From positions 124,001 through 188,000 of the forward strand of contig CAJTDK010000006.1 in NCBI GenBank assembly GCA_910575105.1: a stretch of 64,000 bases of DNA. The letters are read 5' to 3'. This DNA is from Lachnospiraceae bacterium. Its GTDB lineage: Bacteria; Bacillota; Clostridia; Lachnospirales; Lachnospiraceae. Below are positions 53,524 through 63,898 of the stretch, in pieces. The notes below the pieces were generated by a model, which saw nothing but the letters and a program-made list of their open reading frames with translations, had not been told where the DNA came from and did no database searches. The position numbers and the translations under genes were made by a program. How positions within the stretch are numbered: position 1 is the first letter of the stretch; the number at the start of each line of letters is the position of its first letter.

Positions 53524-54075
53524 TCACCTCACCATCAGGTAAAACTCCTGCACAAGTTCGGAATCCTCAAGAAACCGTCCCCGCTTTGCCACAGTCACCG
53601 TCTGGCTGCCGGGCTTTTTTATCCCCCGCATCGTCATACACATATGCTCTGCCGTGAGCATCACCATAACACCCTTCGGCTTTAAATGCTCCATCAGCGC
53701 ATCCGCGATCTGCCCTGTAAGCTTTTCCTGGATCTGCGGCCGTTTCGCATAGACCTCCACCGTACGGGCCAGCTTGCTAAGCCCCGCCACCCTGCCGTCC
53801 GGGATATAGGCGATATGGGCTTTGCCGTAAAAGGGGAGCAGATGATGCTCGCAGGTGGAATAAAATGTAATATCCCTTTCCACCACCATCTCATCATTGT
53901 CCACGTGAAAGGTTTTCCGAAGATGTATGGAAGGCTCTTCCTTAAGACCGCCGTAGATCTCCTCATACATCCTGGCGATCCGGTCCGGAGTCTCCTTCAG
54001 CCCCTCCCGCTTCGGATCCTCGCCGATCCCTTCCAGGATAAGCCGAACCCCCTGCTTAATCTTCTCCTGATCCAT
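53524..54075 (-). CDS. folE: GTP cyclohydrolase I
   Basis: A 183-residue enzyme that makes dihydroneopterin triphosphate from GTP, the first folate step. The zinc and catalytic motifs are [20 protein letters not shown] and [37 protein letters not shown] is also typical. The ATG at 54075 has GGAGG 9 bp upstream and overlaps the folC stop codon by one base, so translation is coupled. Confidence 0.96.
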   Translation of the reverse strand: MDQEKIKQGVRLILEGIGEDPKREGLKETPDRIARMYEEIYGGLKEEPSIHLRKTFHVDNDEMVVERDITFYSTCEHHLLPFYGKAHIAYIPDGRVAGLSKLARTVEVYAKRPQIQEKLTGQIADALMEHLKPKGVMVMLTAEHMCMTMRGIKKPGSQTVTVAKRGRFLEDSELVQEFYLMVR

Positions 54076-55418
54076 CACCTCTCACCTCCATCTTCCTTCA
54101 TCTTCCCGTTATCCGAAGGCTCTATAACCCCTTTGTCCAGCCGTCTTGCCTGATCCATCACCTCTCCCAGACAGGAGAGAGAGCCGAAGGCCAGTATCAC
54201 ACTGTCTGTATTGCTTAACGCCTCCTGCCACGAGGAAATCACCGCATCCCTGATACTGTCCGCAGCGCGCACACTCCCGGTACAATAAGGCTTGCAGGCC
54301 TTCCTTAGCTCCTCTGCCCCCAGCGTGCGGCTTTTATCCGGCAGTTCCACCGTATAGATACTTTTTGCCAGCGGGGCCATCTGACCGGCGATCTCTTCGT
54401 ATTCCTTATCCCGGAACACACCCATGATAAGGATCATATACTTACCGCAAAAATACCGCTCCACCGATTCTCTCAGGCGCTTTGCCGCATCCCGATTGTG
54501 GGCGCCGTCGATGATAAACAGCGGATTTTCCGAGATACAGGTGAACCGCCCGGTCCACCGCGCCCGCAAAAAGCCTCTTACCACCGCCTCCTCAGGCACC
54601 TGAAAAAGCTTTGCCAGCTCAAAGGCCACTGCCGCATTAAGAATCTGATACCTTCCTGCCATCCGGATCTCAACCGGCGTCTTACTCCAGGACGGATAGG
54701 ACAAAGTCATCCCCCGGTAATCCTCCTGGCAGACCACCATTTCCTCTGGGCGGGCAAACACTATTTCGCAGCCGAGGCTTTCCGCCCTTTTTCGCAGGAT
54801 ATCCGCTGCCTCCGGCTCCTGAGCAGCTGATATGGCCACGCAGCCCGGCTTGATGATCCCCGCCTTCTCCCCAGCGATCTCCTCCAGAGTATCTCCTAAA
54901 AATCCCATGTGATCCCGGCTGATAGAAGTAAATACAGCCGCCGCCGTATTCTCCACGATATTTGTCGCATCCAGCCTCCCGCCAAGCCCGGTCTCAAGCA
55001 CTACATAATCGCACTTTTTCTCCCGAAAATACAAAAAAGCTATCGCGGTCTCTATCTCAAAAACAGTAGGATGTGCCATCCCCTTTGTCTCCATACGCGC
55101 AACAGCCTTCTTAACTTCTTCTGCATATTCTGCAAATTCCCCTTCAGGAATCCACTCTCCATCTATCTGGATCCGCTCCAGATAAGAAACTACAGTCGGG
55201 GAAATATATCTTCCGGTTCGAAAGCCCGACTCGCTGAAAATCGAAGAAATAAAAGCAAGCACAGACCCCTTTCCGTTCGTCCCTGCGATATGGATGAACT
55301 TCAAATCCTCCTGCGGATTCCCAAGTTCCATAAGCAGCCCCCGGATCGTATCCAAACCAAGTACACTTCCGTATTTCGACACCTCGTCCAAATATACCCT
55401 TGCTTCTTTATAAGTCAC
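54075..55418 (-). CDS. folC: Bifunctional dihydrofolate synthase / folylpolyglutamate synthase
   Basis: A 447-residue Mur-ligase-type enzyme that adds glutamate to dihydropteroate and then to folates. The ATP loop is [18 protein letters not shown]; further on are [41 protein letters not shown], the lysine-containing [12 protein letters not shown] region and [14 protein letters not shown]. It heads the operon folC-folE-HD-folP-folBK. Confidence 0.95.
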   Translation of the reverse strand: MTYKEARVYLDEVSKYGSVLGLDTIRGLLMELGNPQEDLKFIHIAGTNGKGSVLAFISSIFSESGFRTGRYISPTVVSYLERIQIDGEWIPEGEFAEYAEEVKKAVARMETKGMAHPTVFEIETAIAFLYFREKKCDYVVLETGLGGRLDATNIVENTAAAVFTSISRDHMGFLGDTLEEIAGEKAGIIKPGCVAISAAQEPEAADILRKRAESLGCEIVFARPEEMVVCQEDYRGMTLSYPSWSKTPVEIRMAGRYQILNAAVAFELAKLFQVPEEAVVRGFLRARWTGRFTCISENPLFIIDGAHNRDAAKRLRESVERYFCGKYMILIMGVFRDKEYEEIAGQMAPLAKSIYTVELPDKSRTLGAEELRKACKPYCTGSVRAADSIRDAVISSWQEALSNTDSVILAFGSLSCLGEVMDQARRLDKGVIEPSDNGKMKEDGGER

Positions 55419-55451
55419 TCTATTTTTCCTTTCTATACTGCTAATGATAAA

Positions 55452-55494
55452 ATCCAGAAGTCCCCGGAACTTTGTCTCCCTGAAACCTCTGGAT
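55452..55494 (-). terminator. Terminator of rpsO
   Basis: On the minus strand ATCCAGAGGT pairs with ACTTCTGGAT (10 positions, one wobble) and is followed by TTTATC; it is between rpsO and folC. Confidence 0.6.
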
Positions 55495-55524
55495 CCCTGA
55501 CATCTGCGTCTGCGCGCGATGCAA

Positions 55525-55791
55525 TTATTTCCTTAAGCCTAATCTCTCGATAAGTGTACGGTATCTCTCGATATCCATCTTTTTCAGATACGCAAGGAGA
55601 CCTCTTCTCTGTCCGACCATCTTAAGAAGACCTCTTCTTGAGTGGTGATCCTTCGGGTTCGCCTTAAAATGCTCGGTCAGATCGTTGATCCTTGCGGTAA
55701 GGATCGCCACCTGAACCTCCGGTGAACCGGTATCGCCCGCTGACCTTCCGTAATCTGCTACAATCTTTTCTTTCATCTCTTTGGAAATCAT
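55525..55791 (-). CDS. rpsO: 30S ribosomal protein S15
   Basis: An 88-residue primary 16S rRNA-binding protein. The sequence [31 protein letters not shown], the [21 protein letters not shown] core and the C-terminal [13 protein letters not shown] are unmistakable. AGGAGG is 9 bp ahead of the ATG at 55791; upstream frame extension is noise. The leader of about 90 nt could serve autoregulation, common for this gene. Confidence 0.98.
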   Translation of the reverse strand: MISKEMKEKIVADYGRSAGDTGSPEVQVAILTARINDLTEHFKANPKDHHSRRGLLKMVGQRRGLLAYLKKMDIERYRTLIERLGLRK

Positions 55792-55884
55792 GTTCAAAAT
55801 CCTCCTTAAAACTATATTACACCGCCAGGTATTAAGTAATGGCTGGAGTATCCGATTACCGAACACCGGCTTTCACACCAGAAA

Positions 55885-55913
55885 AGTATATCATAAGTAT
55901 TACCCGCTGTAAA
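55885..55913 (-). promoter_or_regulatory. Promoter of rpsO
   Basis: Minus strand TTTACA (55908-55913) and TATACT (55885-55890), 17 bp apart. Confidence 0.8.
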
Positions 55914-55939
55914 GGAAAAATTCATTCCGTTTACAATCA

Positions 55940-57595
55940 CTACAGCTCGTCATCCATCCTTCCATCCTCGCGGCTGTCAAAAGGTTCGGTGATCGCAAAT
56001 GCGATATTGGTCGCATGGTCTGCCACACGCTCAAGGCCGGAAACCGTGTCCGAAAAAATCATCCCCGACATCGGCGTACATTTGTTTTTCGCCAGACGCT
56101 TGACATGTACCTTCTGCAGGCTCCGCTCCTGCTCGTCGATCTGGTCTTCAAGAGCAAGAATCTCCTTCATATGGCGCTGGTTACTATTGGTGAACATATC
56201 CAGGGAATACTCAAACAACGAGATGACATCCTTCATCATGTCCCTAAGCTGCCGCTTGGCCTTGTCGCTAAGATCCACATTTTCCCGGATGCGGGTCAGC
56301 GCGGAATCCGCAAGATTCTCCGCGTGGTCGCCGATCCGCTCAATATCGTTCACCACATGGAACAGTCCGCCCAGCATCTCCGCGTCCGCTAAAGGCAGAT
56401 CGATCTCATTGACCTTCACCAGGTAATCTGTGATCCTGCTGTTCATAAAATCAATATAATCTTCGATCTTATAGACCTTCTGGATCTTTTCTTCATCCTT
56501 TTCGCACAGAGCGTCCATACCCAGCTCCAGATTGGCGATGGCTACCTTCCCCATATGTTCAATCTCATGGATGGCATCCATAACGGCCGTTGACGGGGAC
56601 ATGAGCGACTTGCGGATATAGAGAAGCTCATACTCGTCCTTACCTTCCGTGTCCGTCCCGGGGATGGCCTTATAGGTAAGCTTCACGATCCAGCCCATGA
56701 ACGGGAAGAGCATCGCGACTTCGAATATCTTCATCAGCGTATGTACATTGGCTACCGCCCGGGAAAGACTTCCACCTGAGATATACAAAAGCCCGTCCAT
56801 GATTGGATTCAATGCCACGATCAGGATGATGAACATGATCGCAGATCCGATGACATTGAAAAAGAAATGGATGAGCGCCGCACGCTTTGCATCCTTCTTT
56901 CCGCTTAAGCTGGCTGCCAGCGCAGATACGCAGGAGCCGATATTGCACCCGAGGATCATAAAGGGACAGATCCTAAATTCCAGAAGCCCCTGGGAGACCA
57001 TTAGGAGGATGATTCCCACTGTAGCGGACGAACTCTGCAGGACAGAGGTGATCACGATCCCCACAAGGATCGCCGCAAAAGGATTTCTTAAGGAAGAAAG
57101 GAACTCCAGGATCGCCGGAGAATCCTTCACCGCCTGCATGCTCTCTCCCATGATCCGAAGCCCCATGAACAGGATACCGAAGCCTAAGATCACTTCACCG
57201 ATCTTCTTGACACTCTGTTTTTTGCAAAACATGGTCATGATCACGCCGAAGATCACGATCAGCGGCGCGATATCCGACAGGTTGAAGGCAATCAGCTGCC
57301 CCGTCACTGTCGTACCGATATTGGCTCCCAGGATCACGCCCGATGCCTGCATCAGGTTCATCAGCCCCGAATTGACAAAGCTTACGACCATTACCGTAGT
57401 AGCGTTGGATGACTGGATGACTGCAGTAAACACGATTCCTACAATCATCCCGATAAAGCGGTTCTGCGTAAAAAACTCCAGAATCCCCCTCATCTTGGCG
57501 CCGGCAGCCTTCTCTAACCCCTCGCTCATCAGCTTCATGCCGTAAAGGAAGAAACCTAAACCGCCAAATAACAAAAATACCTCTGTCATGCTCAT
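55940..57595 (-). CDS. Na/Pi cotransporter family protein with PhoU-like domain
   Basis: A 551-residue membrane protein. The N-terminal 330 residues hold two inverted Na/Pi-cotransporter repeats with the paired QSSNATTVM and QSSSATVGI motifs and about eight helices (LFGGLGFFLYGMKLMSEGL, ILGANIGTTVTGQLIA, ILGCNIGSCVSALAAS). The C-terminal 200 residues form PhoU-like helices (DYLVKVNEIDLP, VVNDIERIGDHAENLAD, VADHATNIAFAI). It probably moves phosphate or a similar anion with sodium. It starts 16 bp after ribF ends. Confidence 0.93.
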   Translation of the reverse strand: MSMTEVFLLFGGLGFFLYGMKLMSEGLEKAAGAKMRGILEFFTQNRFIGMIVGIVFTAVIQSSNATTVMVVSFVNSGLMNLMQASGVILGANIGTTVTGQLIAFNLSDIAPLIVIFGVIMTMFCKKQSVKKIGEVILGFGILFMGLRIMGESMQAVKDSPAILEFLSSLRNPFAAILVGIVITSVLQSSSATVGIILLMVSQGLLEFRICPFMILGCNIGSCVSALAASLSGKKDAKRAALIHFFFNVIGSAIMFIILIVALNPIMDGLLYISGGSLSRAVANVHTLMKIFEVAMLFPFMGWIVKLTYKAIPGTDTEGKDEYELLYIRKSLMSPSTAVMDAIHEIEHMGKVAIANLELGMDALCEKDEEKIQKVYKIEDYIDFMNSRITDYLVKVNEIDLPLADAEMLGGLFHVVNDIERIGDHAENLADSALTRIRENVDLSDKAKRQLRDMMKDVISLFEYSLDMFTNSNQRHMKEILALEDQIDEQERSLQKVHVKRLAKNKCTPMSGMIFSDTVSGLERVADHATNIAFAITEPFDSREDGRMDDEL

Positions 57596-57611
57596 TTGTA
57601 TAATTCTCCTT

Positions 57612-58535
57612 CTACTCTATCCCAAAGTATCTTTTCGCATATGCAATATCCTTATCGACCTGGGCTTTCATCTCTGCTATGCTGCCAAACCTCTGCTCCG
57701 GCCTCCGGAACTCCAAAAGCTCAGCCTTGACCTTCCTCCCATAAGCATCGCTGCCGTAACCAAACAGAAAGCTCTCCAGGACAACCCTGTCCTCCTTGGA
57801 CACGGTAGGCTTCACGCCCACGTTAGAGATGCCCGGATATTTGATCCCGTCTATAGTGATCTCGCTGACGTACACACCCTTGGGCGGAATAAGCTTGTAT
57901 TCTGGCCAGGCTACGTTCATAGTCGGGAAACCCAGCGTCCGGCCAAGCTGCCTGCCCCGCTCCACCCTGCCGTTTACCTCGAAGGGATAGCCCAGCAGAT
58001 AATTGGCCAGACGCACATTCCCTTCCTTAAGTACATCCCTGATATAAGTGCTGCTGATGATATTGCCGTTATAGCGTTCCTTTTCCACCACCACAAGCTC
58101 ATATCCGTATTCTTCTTCATATGCCTTGAGCGTGAGGACGTCTCCGCCCTGGTCGCGCCCAAAGTGAAAATCTGTCCCTACGACCACATATTTTGCATGG
58201 AACACCCCGCAGATGACGCTGCGTATGAATTCCTCTGCCGTCATACTCCGGAACTTTTCGGTAAATGGGCATTCCACCAGGTAGTCCATCTGCCGGTCAA
58301 GATGATGGTACCGCTCCTTGCCTGTCATCAGCCGCTCCATACCAAGCCCCTTCGCTTTCCAAAGCGGGCGCATGTCAAATGCACAGACGGTGCCGACGAT
58401 ATTTTCTTGCTCTTTCAGCTTTAGCACCCTCTCGATGAGCTTCTGATGTCCCAGATGGAGCCCGTCAAATTTGCCGAAGGTAACGGCTGATCTTCTTCTG
58501 TCCAGATAGTGGGACAGCCATTTCACATAGCGCAT
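57612..58535 (-). CDS. ribF: Bifunctional riboflavin kinase / FAD synthetase
   Basis: A 307-residue enzyme that turns riboflavin into FMN and FAD. The adenylyltransferase half has VTFGKFDGLHLGHQKLIERV, VVVGTDFHFGRDQGGDV and SSTYIRDVLKEGNV; the kinase half, from about residue 180, has GRTLGFPTMNV, PPKGVYVSEI and GISNVGVKPT. AAGGAG is 5 bp ahead of the start. It ends the translation gene cluster, 17 bp after truB. Confidence 0.96.
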   Translation of the reverse strand: MRYVKWLSHYLDRRRSAVTFGKFDGLHLGHQKLIERVLKLKEQENIVGTVCAFDMRPLWKAKGLGMERLMTGKERYHHLDRQMDYLVECPFTEKFRSMTAEEFIRSVICGVFHAKYVVVGTDFHFGRDQGGDVLTLKAYEEEYGYELVVVEKERYNGNIISSTYIRDVLKEGNVRLANYLLGYPFEVNGRVERGRQLGRTLGFPTMNVAWPEYKLIPPKGVYVSEITIDGIKYPGISNVGVKPTVSKEDRVVLESFLFGYGSDAYGRKVKAELLEFRRPEQRFGSIAEMKAQVDKDIAYAKRYFGIE

Positions 58536-58552
58536 AGATACTCCTTGTAACG

Positions 58553-59506
58553 TTAAATTTCAGGGAAAAACATCTTTTCCAGATGGTACTCCCCTGCTTC
58601 CTTACGCTGCTTGTACAGGGCGATAAAGCGCCCTTTTTTGTCATAGAGGCGGACTCTTGTGCCGCCGCTTATTTCTACATCGCGCATTCCCAGGGCGCAG
58701 GCATCCCCGACCTCCGGGCGCCCAAAGGCCTCAACGGCCGCCTCCGGCAGTACGTTCCCGTTTCTCGCCGGTATTTCCCACGCTTCCTTCACCCGCATCA
58801 TCGGATCTTCTGTAAACATCCTGTCCACCGGCACGATAACGTCCGCCTCCCGGTTTTCTGCAAAGATGCCGGCAAGTCCCCCGAGGGTTACGGCTTCCTC
58901 TATGGAAAAGCGGCCTACACGGGTGCGGGTAAGCTGCTCCATGCATCCGCCGCAGCCAAGCTTCTCTCCGATATCGTGGCACAGCGTCCGGATATAAGTA
59001 CCCTTAGCGCACGTCACCGACATACGTACCCGCGGCAGGTCAAGCTCAAGGATCCTGATCTCATAGATCCTTACCGGGCGCGCTTTGCGCTCCACCGTCC
59101 GTCCGCTCCTGGCCAGCTCATAAAGCTTTTTTCCGCCTACCTTCAGCGCCGAATACATAGGGGGAATCTGCCCGTACTCTCCGAGAAAGGAAAACACCGC
59201 ATCCTTCACTTCTTCTCCGGTAAGGGCGTCCGTGCTTTTTTCTGCCAGCACTTCCCCGGTGATATCCTGGGTATCGGTAGTCCTTCCCAAAAGCAGGACT
59301 GCCTCGTATGTCTTATCCTCGCCTGCTAAAAGCTCGCACAGCTTTGTTCCCTTCCCCAGACAGACTGGAAGCACGCCCTCTGCATCCGGGTCAAGGGTGC
59401 CGGTATGGCCGATCTTTTTCTGCCCGGTGATGCCTCTGAGCTTCGCTACCACATCGTGGGAGGTAAACCCTTTTTCTTTATATACATTGATGATCCCGTG
59501 TATCAT
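58553..59506 (-). CDS. truB: tRNA pseudouridine-55 synthase
   Basis: A 317-residue enzyme that makes pseudouridine 55 in the T-loop of tRNAs. It starts MIHGIINVYKEKGFTSHDVV; the catalytic Asp is in GHTGTLDPDAEGVLPVCLG, followed by LLGRTTDTQDITGE and the CAKGTYIRTLCHDIG motif. A PUA-like C-terminal end follows. The ATG overlaps the nrnA stop codon (ATGA). Confidence 0.97.
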   Translation of the reverse strand: MIHGIINVYKEKGFTSHDVVAKLRGITGQKKIGHTGTLDPDAEGVLPVCLGKGTKLCELLAGEDKTYEAVLLLGRTTDTQDITGEVLAEKSTDALTGEEVKDAVFSFLGEYGQIPPMYSALKVGGKKLYELARSGRTVERKARPVRIYEIRILELDLPRVRMSVTCAKGTYIRTLCHDIGEKLGCGGCMEQLTRTRVGRFSIEEAVTLGGLAGIFAENREADVIVPVDRMFTEDPMMRVKEAWEIPARNGNVLPEAAVEAFGRPEVGDACALGMRDVEISGGTRVRLYDKKGRFIALYKQRKEAGEYHLEKMFFPEI

Positions 59507-60456
59507 TCTTCCTTCTCCAACTGGAGCGCGATCTGCCCCGACAGATTATTGATCACATCGTAAGGCGTGCCGGTCAGCGTAAAGCCCGCCGCCCGCTTAT
59601 GGCCGCCGCCCCCGAAATATCTGGCGATGACGCTTACATCCACCAATTCCCCGGAGCGCAGGCTTACCTTATAGACGTTGGGGCGTATCTCATCCATGAA
59701 AATGGCCACCTCTACCCCTTTTGTATTGCGCAGCTGGCTGGCTATGCCGTCAAGGTCGTTCCGGTCAACACCGAAAAACTTCATCTCCCGCTCCCGGATA
59801 TAGGAGGCGATACATTTCCCGTCCTGAAACAGGATGCTCTCCAAAAGCGCGCGCCCGAGCACCTGATGCTGGGCATAGGTCTTCTCGTAAAAGGTATCCC
59901 GGATGATCCCCGGCGCGTCTACCCCTGCCTCCAGAAGTTCTGCCGCCGCCCTTAAGGTCGCCGGGGATGTGCAGGAATACTGGAATGCGCCTGTGTCATT
60001 GACAATCCCTGCATACAGCGCTTCCGCTGCCTCCCTGCTAAGCTTATCCTTATCGACCAGGCGGTACACCAGCTCTGAGGTGGAGCTGGCTTCCGGCACG
60101 ATATGGTTCTCCTGGGCATATCCCGGATTGCTCACATGATGGTCGATACACAGGGTATGCGCCGCCTGCTCAAACAAGGGGACAGAAAAGCCCAGGCGTT
60201 CTAGATCCGCGCAGTCCAGGGAGATGAACAGATCGTACACCTTCCCCTCCGGAGCCGCAAACTTCACGTTCTCTGTCTCTTTGATAAAGCGGTATTTTTC
60301 CGGAATCTCTTCCAGATAGACATCTACTTCCTTATCGCTGTAATTCTCTTTAATGTACCGGCAAAGGCCCATGCTGGAACCGATGCAGTCACCGTCCGGC
60401 CTGACATGGCCTCCTATAGCAATGGTATCCGCCAGTTTCAACATTCTATTCAGCAT
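59503..60456 (-). CDS. nrnA: DHH-DHHA1 phosphoesterase (NrnA-type oligoribonuclease/pAp phosphatase)
   Basis: A 317-residue phosphoesterase that degrades very short RNAs and 3'-phosphoadenosine-5'-phosphate. The motifs are GGHVRPDGDCIGSSMG, FISLDCADLERLG, CIDHHVSNPGYA, GIVNDTGAFQYS and the C-terminal FGGGGHKRAAGFT of DHHA1. The start at 60456 has AAGGAG 6 bp upstream and overlaps rbfA by 11 bp. Confidence 0.93.
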   Translation of the reverse strand: MLNRMLKLADTIAIGGHVRPDGDCIGSSMGLCRYIKENYSDKEVDVYLEEIPEKYRFIKETENVKFAAPEGKVYDLFISLDCADLERLGFSVPLFEQAAHTLCIDHHVSNPGYAQENHIVPEASSTSELVYRLVDKDKLSREAAEALYAGIVNDTGAFQYSCTSPATLRAAAELLEAGVDAPGIIRDTFYEKTYAQHQVLGRALLESILFQDGKCIASYIREREMKFFGVDRNDLDGIASQLRNTKGVEVAIFMDEIRPNVYKVSLRSGELVDVSVIARYFGGGGHKRAAGFTLTGTPYDVINNLSGQIALQLEKEE

Positions 60457-60847
60457 CTTTCTCTCCTTCACTCTCCATATCAATATCTGCCGTTTTCAGA
60501 TCCTTGGTCACTTCATCTATCCTTTTGGACATATTCACGCCATATTCGATAGACTGATCCAGTATAAACCGGATCTCCGGTGTGTTGCGCATATTTAAGG
60601 TCCTTGCCAGCTCCCGGCGGATATATCCCACTGCGCTGTCCAGCCCTTCAAGTGTATCTGTCTGAGCCTTCCCATCCCCAAGCACACTGATATATGCCTT
60701 ACATGTCTTAAGATCCGGCGCGACCTCTGCTGCAACCACCGAAGTCCAGGGTGCAACTCTGGGATCCTTAAGACTTCGTATGATATTACTCAGCTCCCGC
60801 TGCACCTCTGTATTTATCCTCGTATTCTTAATACCTCTCTTTTTCAT
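60446..60847 (-). CDS. rbfA: Ribosome-binding factor A
   Basis: A 133-residue KH-fold factor for 30S maturation. It has NTRINTEVQRELSNIIRSLKDPRV, TCKAYISVLGD, VGYIRRELARTLNMRNTPEIRFILDQSIEYG and an acidic tail. It lies 37 bp after infB in the usual order. Confidence 0.97.
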   Translation of the reverse strand: MKKRGIKNTRINTEVQRELSNIIRSLKDPRVAPWTSVVAAEVAPDLKTCKAYISVLGDGKAQTDTLEGLDSAVGYIRRELARTLNMRNTPEIRFILDQSIEYGVNMSKRIDEVTKDLKTADIDMESEGEKDAE

Positions 60848-60884
60848 TCCACTGCTCCTTTACCAAAACGGGATGAATTCCCCG

Positions 60885-63884
60885 CTATCTCGGAATCTCA
60901 ACCATCTTAAATGCCTCGACAATGTCTCCTTCCTTGACATCGTTAAAGTTGGCGAATACAAATCCGCACTCGTAGCCGGTCCTTACTTCCTTCACGTCGT
61001 CCTTAAACCGCCTTAAGGATGCCAGCGCGCCCTCAAAGACTACGACGCCGTCTCTGGTGATCCGTACAGAGCAGTCCCGTTCAAATACGCCGTCAAGCAC
61101 ATAGGAACCTGCGATCGTCCCGACGCCTGACGCCTTGAAGAGCTGGCGCACCTCTGCATGGCCGAGCACCTTCTCTTCGAACACCGGGTCTAACATACCC
61201 TTCATAGCTGCCTCCACATCCTCAATAGCATTATAGATCACGCGGTACAGACGGATATCCACGCCCTCACGGTCTGCCGTATCCTTCGCGGTAGCATCCG
61301 GGCGGACATTAAATCCGATGATGATCGCATTGGAGGCTGACGCAAGGCTGACGTCCGATTCGTTGATAGCGCCGACACCGCCGTGGATGATCTTTACGAC
61401 GACCTCATCGTTGGAAAGCTTTAAGAGGCTCTGCTTGATGGCCTCTACAGAACCCTGTACATCCGCCTTCACGACGATGCCAAGTTCCTTTAAGTTGCCT
61501 TCCTGAATCTGGTTAAACAAATCATCCAGTGAAAGCTTGGATTTTGTCTCCTCCAAAAGCTTCATTTTGCTCTGGGAGATAAAGGTCTCCGCAAAGTTTC
61601 TCGCCTCTTTATCATTTCCGCAGCCCACAAATACCTCTCCGGCGTTGGGCACGTCATTTAATCCTAATATCTCAACCGGGACAGACGGTCCTGCTTCTTT
61701 CACACGTCTTCCCTTGTCATCCATCATGGCTCTGACCTTACCGAAGGCAGAACCTGCCGCCACCGCATCACCGATACGCAGAGTTCCCTTCTGTACCAGG
61801 ACAGTGGCCACAGAACCGCGGCCCTTATCAAGCTGCGCCTCAAGGACAAGTCCTCTTGCCCGGCGGTTCGGGTTCGCCTTAAGCTCCATCACCTCTGCGG
61901 TGAGGACGATCATCTCCATCAGGTCTTCAAGGCCCTCTCCGGTCTTTGCAGATACTGGAACGAAGACTGTGCTTCCGCCCCAGTCCTCCGGGATCAGCTC
62001 ATACTCGGTGAGCTCCTGCTTCACCCGCTCAATATTCGCACTGGGTTTATCAATCTTATTGACTGCGACGATGATCTCTACTCCTGCTGCCTTGGCATGG
62101 TTAATCGCCTCCACGGTCTGAGGCATAACGCCGTCGTCCGCCGCAACCACAAGGATCGCGATGTCCGTAGAGCTTGCGCCCCTCATACGCATAGCAGTAA
62201 ATGCTTCATGCCCCGGCGTGTCAAGGAAAGTGATTCTCTCTCCGTTCACTTCCACCACATAAGCGCCGATATGCTGGGTAATGCCTCCCGCTTCCCCGCC
62301 GATGACATTGGTGTGGCGGATCGCATCGAGAAGGGAGGTCTTTCCATGGTCAACATGGCCCATGACGCAGACAACCGGAGGACGCTTTTTCATCTTCTTA
62401 ACATCCTCTTCCTCCTCTTTGAGAAGCTCCTCGATCACATCTACAACTTCTTCTTTTTCGCAGAGAATGTCAAATTCCAGGGCGATCTCTTCTGCAGTCG
62501 CATAGTCAACTTCCTGATTCACGGTTGCGACCTTGCCCTGCATGAACAGCTTCTTAATGATCACTGACGGCACGATCTTCATCTTGTCTGCCAGCTCCTT
62601 GATCGTAAGCATCTCAGGAATGATGATCGACTTAATGGTCTCTTCTGCCTGTTGCTGCTTCTGCTGCGGCTTCTGCATCTGGGGCTTTGCATCATTCTTC
62701 CTGCCCTTGCCCTTTGGCATCCTCTCTTCCTCATCCCTGCGGTAATCTTTCTTCTTGTGGTCGTCCTTACCTTTCCCCTTGCTTCTCTGGGTCTTCTGTG
62801 CCTCAATGGCAGGTGCCGGGATTGCAGAGGAATCATTTCTTCTTCCGCCACGTCTGTCATCCGGCCTTGCGCCCATTCCCGGGCCGCGGTCCCTGTCCCG
62901 CCCCCGGTTATCTCTGTCTCTGTCGCCGAAGCGGCCCTGGCGTTCGCCCGGACGGCCAGACCTTGCGCCGCCTCCCTGGTTCCGGTCATTGCTGCGGTCA
63001 CCAAAACGTCCTTGACGTTCGCCCGGACGACCGGACCTTGTGCCTGCTCCCTGGCCGCGCTCGCCGTTTTTATCAGCGAAGCGGCTCTGGCGCTCGCCCG
63101 GACGGCCAGACCTTGCGCCTGCTCCCTGCCCACGCTCGCCGTTTTTATCCCTTAAGCGGCCCTGGCGCTCGCCTGTGCCCTGGGCCTTTCTGTCGCCCTG
63201 CGCTCTGTCGCCTGCCGCTTTCTGCCGGTTCTCCTCCTGGGGCTTCTGGGATACCTGTACAGTCTGCGGTCTGCTCTCTGCCGGTCTTGTCGGTGACAGT
63301 GACTGGGACTTCTCTACTGCCTGGAGCTTCTCGGTTGCCTGTGGCTTTGCTGCTGCCGCCTTAACTTCCGTCTCTGCCTTTTTCACAGCCGCTTTCTCTG
63401 TCTCCGGCTTTTCAACCGGCTTCCTTGCCGGCTGCTCCGGCTTTTGCACCGGAACTCCCTTCGCGGGACGGCCGTTATTTACCTGCATAAGCTTGCCCGG
63501 CATATGGAGCCCTTTCCCCTTCTGCCTGTTTCCACCCTGACGCACACCCTTCTGTGTATTCTGGGGGCGGAACACATGGACGATATTCTTTTTCTTCGGA
63601 GCCTCCTCGGGCTTCTCCGCCGGCTTTTCCGCTGCCTTCTCTACCGACTTTTTCGCTACTTTTTCTGCGGGCTTTTCTGCCGCGTTCTCTGCGGGCTTTG
63701 CTGATGTTTTCTCTGCCGGCTTTGCTGCCTTTGCAAAAGACCCCCTGACCTGATCCGCCTCTGTATTCTCAATAGAGCTCATATGGCTCTTGACTTCAAT
63801 GTTCTTCTTGCCTAACAGCTCGATCACTTCCCTGCTGGTGACCTTGAGCTCCTTCGCTAACTCGTATATTTTAATTTTTGACAT
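60885..63884 (-). CDS. infB: Translation initiation factor IF-2
   Basis: A 999-residue GTPase that brings initiator tRNA to the ribosome. The N-terminal IF2_N motif ([21 protein letters not shown]) is followed by a long low-complexity linker to about residue 415: first Lys/Ala/Pro/Glu repeats, then Arg/Gly repeats of 25 residues. A second IF2_N ([21 protein letters not shown]) precedes the GTPase ([16 protein letters not shown] near 510, [22 protein letters not shown]). Domains II to IV end at VEIPR. GGAGG is 8 bp ahead of the ATG at 63884. The linker is longer than in most species. Confidence 0.97.
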   Translation of the reverse strand: MSKIKIYELAKELKVTSREVIELLGKKNIEVKSHMSSIENTEADQVRGSFAKAAKPAEKTSAKPAENAAEKPAEKVAKKSVEKAAEKPAEKPEEAPKKKNIVHVFRPQNTQKGVRQGGNRQKGKGLHMPGKLMQVNNGRPAKGVPVQKPEQPARKPVEKPETEKAAVKKAETEVKAAAAKPQATEKLQAVEKSQSLSPTRPAESRPQTVQVSQKPQEENRQKAAGDRAQGDRKAQGTGERQGRLRDKNGERGQGAGARSGRPGERQSRFADKNGERGQGAGTRSGRPGERQGRFGDRSNDRNQGGGARSGRPGERQGRFGDRDRDNRGRDRDRGPGMGARPDDRRGGRRNDSSAIPAPAIEAQKTQRSKGKGKDDHKKKDYRRDEEERMPKGKGRKNDAKPQMQKPQQKQQQAEETIKSIIIPEMLTIKELADKMKIVPSVIIKKLFMQGKVATVNQEVDYATAEEIALEFDILCEKEEVVDVIEELLKEEEEDVKKMKKRPPVVCVMGHVDHGKTSLLDAIRHTNVIGGEAGGITQHIGAYVVEVNGERITFLDTPGHEAFTAMRMRGASSTDIAILVVAADDGVMPQTVEAINHAKAAGVEIIVAVNKIDKPSANIERVKQELTEYELIPEDWGGSTVFVPVSAKTGEGLEDLMEMIVLTAEVMELKANPNRRARGLVLEAQLDKGRGSVATVLVQKGTLRIGDAVAAGSAFGKVRAMMDDKGRRVKEAGPSVPVEILGLNDVPNAGEVFVGCGNDKEARNFAETFISQSKMKLLEETKSKLSLDDLFNQIQEGNLKELGIVVKADVQGSVEAIKQSLLKLSNDEVVVKIIHGGVGAINESDVSLASASNAIIIGFNVRPDATAKDTADREGVDIRLYRVIYNAIEDVEAAMKGMLDPVFEEKVLGHAEVRQLFKASGVGTIAGSYVLDGVFERDCSVRITRDGVVVFEGALASLRRFKDDVKEVRTGYECGFVFANFNDVKEGDIVEAFKMVEIPR
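62926..63171 (-). repeat. 75-bp tandem repeats in infB
   Basis: About three and a half copies of a 75-bp unit code for repeats of the type [20 protein letters not shown], with small changes between units. They are in frame with infB and would vary in copy number by slippage without breaking the gene. Confidence 0.8.
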
Positions 63885-63898
63885 AAACACTACCTCCT

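Noticed and set aside
57588-58424. 278-codon plus-strand frame over ribF
   Set aside because: Shadow of ribF on the opposite strand.
62926-63171. CRISPR-like spaced repeats
   Set aside because: The repeats are contiguous 75-bp coding units in frame with infB, without unique spacers.
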